A DNA stretch of 9,673 nucleotides. It comes from Clostridia bacterium. Its GTDB lineage: Bacteria; Bacillota; Clostridia; Oscillospirales; Acutalibacteraceae. The position numbers and the translations under genes are program-made. Where the stretch lies: assembly GCA_900763035.1 (NCBI GenBank), contig CAAFIS010000268.1, forward strand, positions 1-9,673, in the 5' to 3' direction. Positions 7,134-9,673 of this stretch are shown piece by piece. Each line of letters opens with the position of its first letter. Position 1 is the first letter of the stretch. Under the pieces are notes generated by a model. It saw only the letters and a program-made list of their open reading frames with translations, ran no database searches and was not told the DNA's origin.

Positions 7134-7142
7134 ATAATGGTC

Positions 7143-9563
7143 ATGACACGGTACGATCCCGCACAGATCGAAGCGAAATGGCAAAAGATCTGGAACGATG
7201 AAAAGACCTTTGCCGCATCCGAGGACCACAGCAAGCCGAAGTTCTATGCTCTGGTCGAGTTCCCGTATCCCTCCGGACAGGGGCTGCACGTGGGGCATCC
7301 GCGCTCGTACACCGCGCTGGACATCGTGGCGCGCAAAAAGCGGCTGCAGGGCTTCAACGTCCTGTATCCGATGGGGTGGGACGCTTTCGGCCTGCCGACC
7401 GAGAACTTCGCGATGAAGAACCACATCCACCCCGAGATCGTGACGAAGAACAACGTTGCGCGGTTCAAGGCGCAGCTGCAAAGCCTTGGTCTGTCCTTCG
7501 ACTGGGACCGCGAGATCAATACCACCGATCCGTCCTACTATAAGTGGACGCAGTGGATCTTCATCCAGCTGTTCAAGCATGGGCTGGCGTACAAAAAAGA
7601 GATGAACGTCAATTTCTGCACCGGCTGCAAGGTCGTGCTGGCCAACGAAGAGGTCGTCAACGGCGTATGTGAGCGCTGCGGCAGCCCCGTCGTCCACCGC
7701 AATAAGAGCCAGTGGATGCTGAAGATCACCGCCTATGCCGACCGGCTGGTGGACGATCTGGACGGACTGGACTATCCGGAGCGCGTGGTGGCGCAGCAGA
7801 AGAACTGGATCGGCCGCAGCTACGGCACGGAGGTGGATTTCGACACCACGGCGGGCGAAACGCTGACCGTGTACACCACCCGAGCCGACACGCTGTTCGG
7901 CGCGACGTACATGGTGGTCAGCCCGGAGCACGCCGCGGTGGACCGCTGGATCCGCGAGGGGCTGCTGAAGAACGCCGACGAGGTGCTGCGCTACCGCAGC
8001 GAGGCGGCGCGCAAATCCGACTTCGAGCGCACGGAGCTGAACAAAGACAAGACCGGCGTCCGTCTGGACGGCGTGATGGGCATCAACCCCGCGAACGGTA
8101 AGCAGATCCCGATCTTCATCTCCGATTACGTGCTGGCCAGCTACGGCACCGGCGCGATCATGGCCGTGCCGGCGCATGACGAGCGCGACTGGGCGTTCGC
8201 CAAGGCGTTCGGCCTGCCGATCGTGGAGGTCGTGGCGGGCGGCAACGTGCAGGAGGCGGCCTATACCGACTGCGCAGCCGGCACGCTGGTCAATTCCGGC
8301 TTCCTTGACGGGATGAGCGTCCCCGACGCGATCGCGGCCATGCAGCAGCGGCTGGCCGAGACGGGCAAGGGCCGCAAAAAGGTCAATTTCAAGCTGCGCG
8401 ACTGGGTGTTCTCCCGCCAGCGCTACTGGGGCGAGCCGATCCCGATGGTCAACTGTCCGTGCTGCGGCTGGGTGCCGCTGCCCGAGGAGGAGCTGCCGCT
8501 GCGTCTGCCGGAGCTGAAGGACTTTGAGCCGACGGACGACGGCGAGAGCCCGCTGTCCCGCCTGACCGATTGGGTGGCGACGACCTGCCCGAAGTGCGGC
8601 TCGCCCGCCCGGCGTGAAACGGACACCATGCCGCAGTGGGCCGGGTCGTCGTGGTATTTCCTGCGCTATATGGATCCGCACAACGACAAGGCGCCCGTCA
8701 GCCGCGAGGCCGTGGAGTATTGGTCGCCGGTGGACTGGTACAACGGCGGCATGGAGCACACCACGCTGCACCTGCTGTACAGCCGTTTCTGGCACAAGTT
8801 CCTGTATGATATCGGCCTTGTGCCGACGAAGGAGCCATATAAAAAGCGCACGAGCCACGGTATGATCTTGGGCGAGAACGGCGAGAAGATGTCCAAATCC
8901 CGCGGGAACGTCGTCAATCCGGATGAGATCGTGCGCGAGTTCGGCGCGGACACGCTGCGCCTGTACGAGATGTTCATCGGCGATTTCGAAAAGGCCGCGC
9001 CGTGGTCGAGCAGCAGCATCCGCGGCTGCCGTCGGTTCATCGACCGTGTGTGGGCCATGCAGGATAAGCTGCTGCCCGGCGACGAGATCCGTCCGGCACT
9101 GGAGGTGCCGGTCAACCGCACGGTCCGTAAGGTCAGCGACGATATCGAGGGACTGAAGTTCAATACGGCGATCGCCGCGATGATGGCGCTGATGAACGAG
9201 TTCGATCAAAACGGCGGCGCGACGCGCGGCGAATACCGCACGCTGCTGCTGCTGCTCGATCCCTTCGTGCCGCACATGGCCGAGGAGATCTGGGAGCGGC
9301 TCGCGTTCGGCGGGCAGCTGTCGCAGGCCGCGTGGCCGACCTATGACGAGGCGAAATGCGTCGAATCGACGGTGGAGATCGCGCTGCAGGTCAACGGCAA
9401 GATCCGCGACCGCATCCGCGTGGCCGCCGACATCGCCGCGCCCGATGCCATCGCCGCCGCACGTGCGAACGAGAAGGTCGCAGCCGCCGTCGCGGGGATG
9501 CAGACGGTCAAGGAGCTGTACGTCCCCGGCAAGCTGGTCAACATCGTGGTCAAACCGCAATAA
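7143..9563 (+). CDS. leuS: Leucyl-tRNA synthetase
   Basis: Class I aminoacyl-tRNA synthetase that charges tRNA-Leu; cytoplasmic. The protein has 806 residues, normal for bacterial LeuRS. Order: catalytic Rossmann domain with HVGH (49-52, the HIGH motif) and the LeuRS-typical [19 protein letters not shown]; a zinc-binding knuckle C159/C162/C176/C179; the CP1 editing domain with the threonine-rich peptide TTRADT (245-250) and AHDERD (D349 is the expected universal editing aspartate); [10 protein letters not shown] returning to the catalytic core; a second Cys cluster (C438/C440/C441 and C482/C485); KMSKS (582-586); the helical anticodon-binding domain; and the C-terminal VNGKIRDRI segment. The editing peptide has Ala where TTRPDT usually has Pro. 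The frame is open much further upstream, to 6942, but that part overlaps rsfS and has no LeuRS homology, so ATG 7143 is used. It is the last gene of the visible operon. Confidence 0.98.
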   Translation: MTRYDPAQIEAKWQKIWNDEKTFAASEDHSKPKFYALVEFPYPSGQGLHVGHPRSYTALDIVARKKRLQGFNVLYPMGWDAFGLPTENFAMKNHIHPEIVTKNNVARFKAQLQSLGLSFDWDREINTTDPSYYKWTQWIFIQLFKHGLAYKKEMNVNFCTGCKVVLANEEVVNGVCERCGSPVVHRNKSQWMLKITAYADRLVDDLDGLDYPERVVAQQKNWIGRSYGTEVDFDTTAGETLTVYTTRADTLFGATYMVVSPEHAAVDRWIREGLLKNADEVLRYRSEAARKSDFERTELNKDKTGVRLDGVMGINPANGKQIPIFISDYVLASYGTGAIMAVPAHDERDWAFAKAFGLPIVEVVAGGNVQEAAYTDCAAGTLVNSGFLDGMSVPDAIAAMQQRLAETGKGRKKVNFKLRDWVFSRQRYWGEPIPMVNCPCCGWVPLPEEELPLRLPELKDFEPTDDGESPLSRLTDWVATTCPKCGSPARRETDTMPQWAGSSWYFLRYMDPHNDKAPVSREAVEYWSPVDWYNGGMEHTTLHLLYSRFWHKFLYDIGLVPTKEPYKKRTSHGMILGENGEKMSKSRGNVVNPDEIVREFGADTLRLYEMFIGDFEKAAPWSSSSIRGCRRFIDRVWAMQDKLLPGDEIRPALEVPVNRTVRKVSDDIEGLKFNTAIAAMMALMNEFDQNGGATRGEYRTLLLLLDPFVPHMAEEIWERLAFGGQLSQAAWPTYDEAKCVESTVEIALQVNGKIRDRIRVAADIAAPDAIAAARANEKVAAAVAGMQTVKELYVPGKLVNIVVKPQ

Positions 9564-9574
9564 GCTTCGTCGGC

Positions 9575-9593
9575 AGATCTGGCGATCTTTTTT
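9575..9593 (+). terminator. Weak intrinsic terminator candidate after leuS
   Basis: AGATC (9575-9579) can pair with GATCT (9584-9588) around a TGGC loop, running into six T's (9588-9593), 11 nt after the leuS stop. The stem is only 5 bp and AT-containing, so it is weak. Its place between the operon end and a new promoter is what makes it credible. Confidence 0.4.
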
Positions 9594-9604
9594 CGGAAAA
9601 CCAC

Positions 9605-9633
9605 TTGACGGATGATCGGTTTTAGAGTATAAT
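9605..9633 (+). promoter_or_regulatory. Near-consensus sigma-A promoter starting the next transcription unit
   Basis: TTGACG (-35, 9605-9610) and TATAAT (-10, 9628-9633) are separated by exactly 17 nt, giving one mismatch in twelve against the housekeeping consensus. Transcription would begin near 9640 and run out of the window. The surrounding DNA is markedly AT-richer than the genes. AAAACC (9597-9602) and GGTTTT (9618-9623) form an inverted repeat around the -35 box. No start codon with a ribosome binding site is seen before the right edge, so the gene driven by it is not visible. Confidence 0.85.
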
Positions 9634-9673
9634 AGTTTTCGCATTTGATTGCATATTACCCCTGCCGTTCGGC

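Noticed and set aside
7128..7140. GATAAT as a -10 box for leuS
   Set aside because: It overlaps the alternative start codon and has no matching -35; a transcript from it would lack the ribosome binding site.
6942..7142. Upstream extension of leuS by 67 codons
   Set aside because: Overlaps rsfS out of frame, is Arg-rich, unlike LeuRS N-termini, and a proper ribosome binding site precedes ATG 7143.
7005..9644. 879-codon open frame on the minus strand opposite leuS
   Set aside because: Its translation is Arg/His/Leu-rich with no recognisable domain, it lies exactly opposite a clear leuS, and GC-rich third codon positions commonly remove stops from this antisense frame.
1..9673. CRISPR arrays, tRNA/rRNA genes, insertion sequences, attachment sites
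   Set aside because: No regularly spaced repeats, no cloverleaf candidates, no transposase or integrase motifs, and almost no non-coding DNA outside 9564-9673.

Overview
The window is a densely packed, all plus-strand stretch of housekeeping genes from a GC-rich low-G+C-phylum relative: most likely a Clostridia member of the Oscillospiraceae/Ruminococcaceae type. The clues are strong AGGAGG-type ribosome binding sites, the Firmicutes-style gene order yhbY-nadD-yqeK-LCP-rsfS-leuS, an FtsY without the long acidic domain of Proteobacteria, and a TTGAC/TATAAT promoter at the right edge. The codons are strongly biased to G/C at the third position. This explains the many long but meaningless open frames on both strands. 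The taxon is inferred, not proven.

Layout: 1-2864 is the 3' four-fifths of smc (chromosome condensation), cut at the left edge. ftsY (SRP receptor) follows at 2878-3795, then yhbY (RNA-binding, ribosome-associated) at 3812-4108. At 4130-5359, nadD (NAD synthesis) and yqeK (HD-domain Ap4A hydrolase) are read as one uninterrupted frame. A LytR-CpsA-Psr (LCP) envelope protein lies at 5372-6718, the ribosome silencing factor rsfS at 6715-7095, and leuS (leucyl-tRNA synthetase) at 7143-9563. Gaps between genes are 47 nt or less and one pair overlaps by 4 nt, so the whole set looks like one transcription unit whose promoter lies upstream of the window. After leuS there is a weak terminator-like hairpin, then a near-consensus sigma-A promoter (9605-9633) that starts a new unit beyond the right edge.

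Functionally the cluster joins chromosome segregation and membrane protein targeting (smc, ftsY) to ribosome and translation functions (yhbY, rsfS, leuS), NAD and dinucleotide metabolism (nadD, yqeK) and wall polymer attachment (LCP). No mobile element, CRISPR array, tRNA or rRNA was seen. The points most worth a second look are the nadD-yqeK fusion, which hinges on a G5 run next to an internal ribosome binding site, and the LCP protein, which has lost several usual active-site arginines and carries a CxxC-x13-HxC insert. I found no convincing wholly new system.
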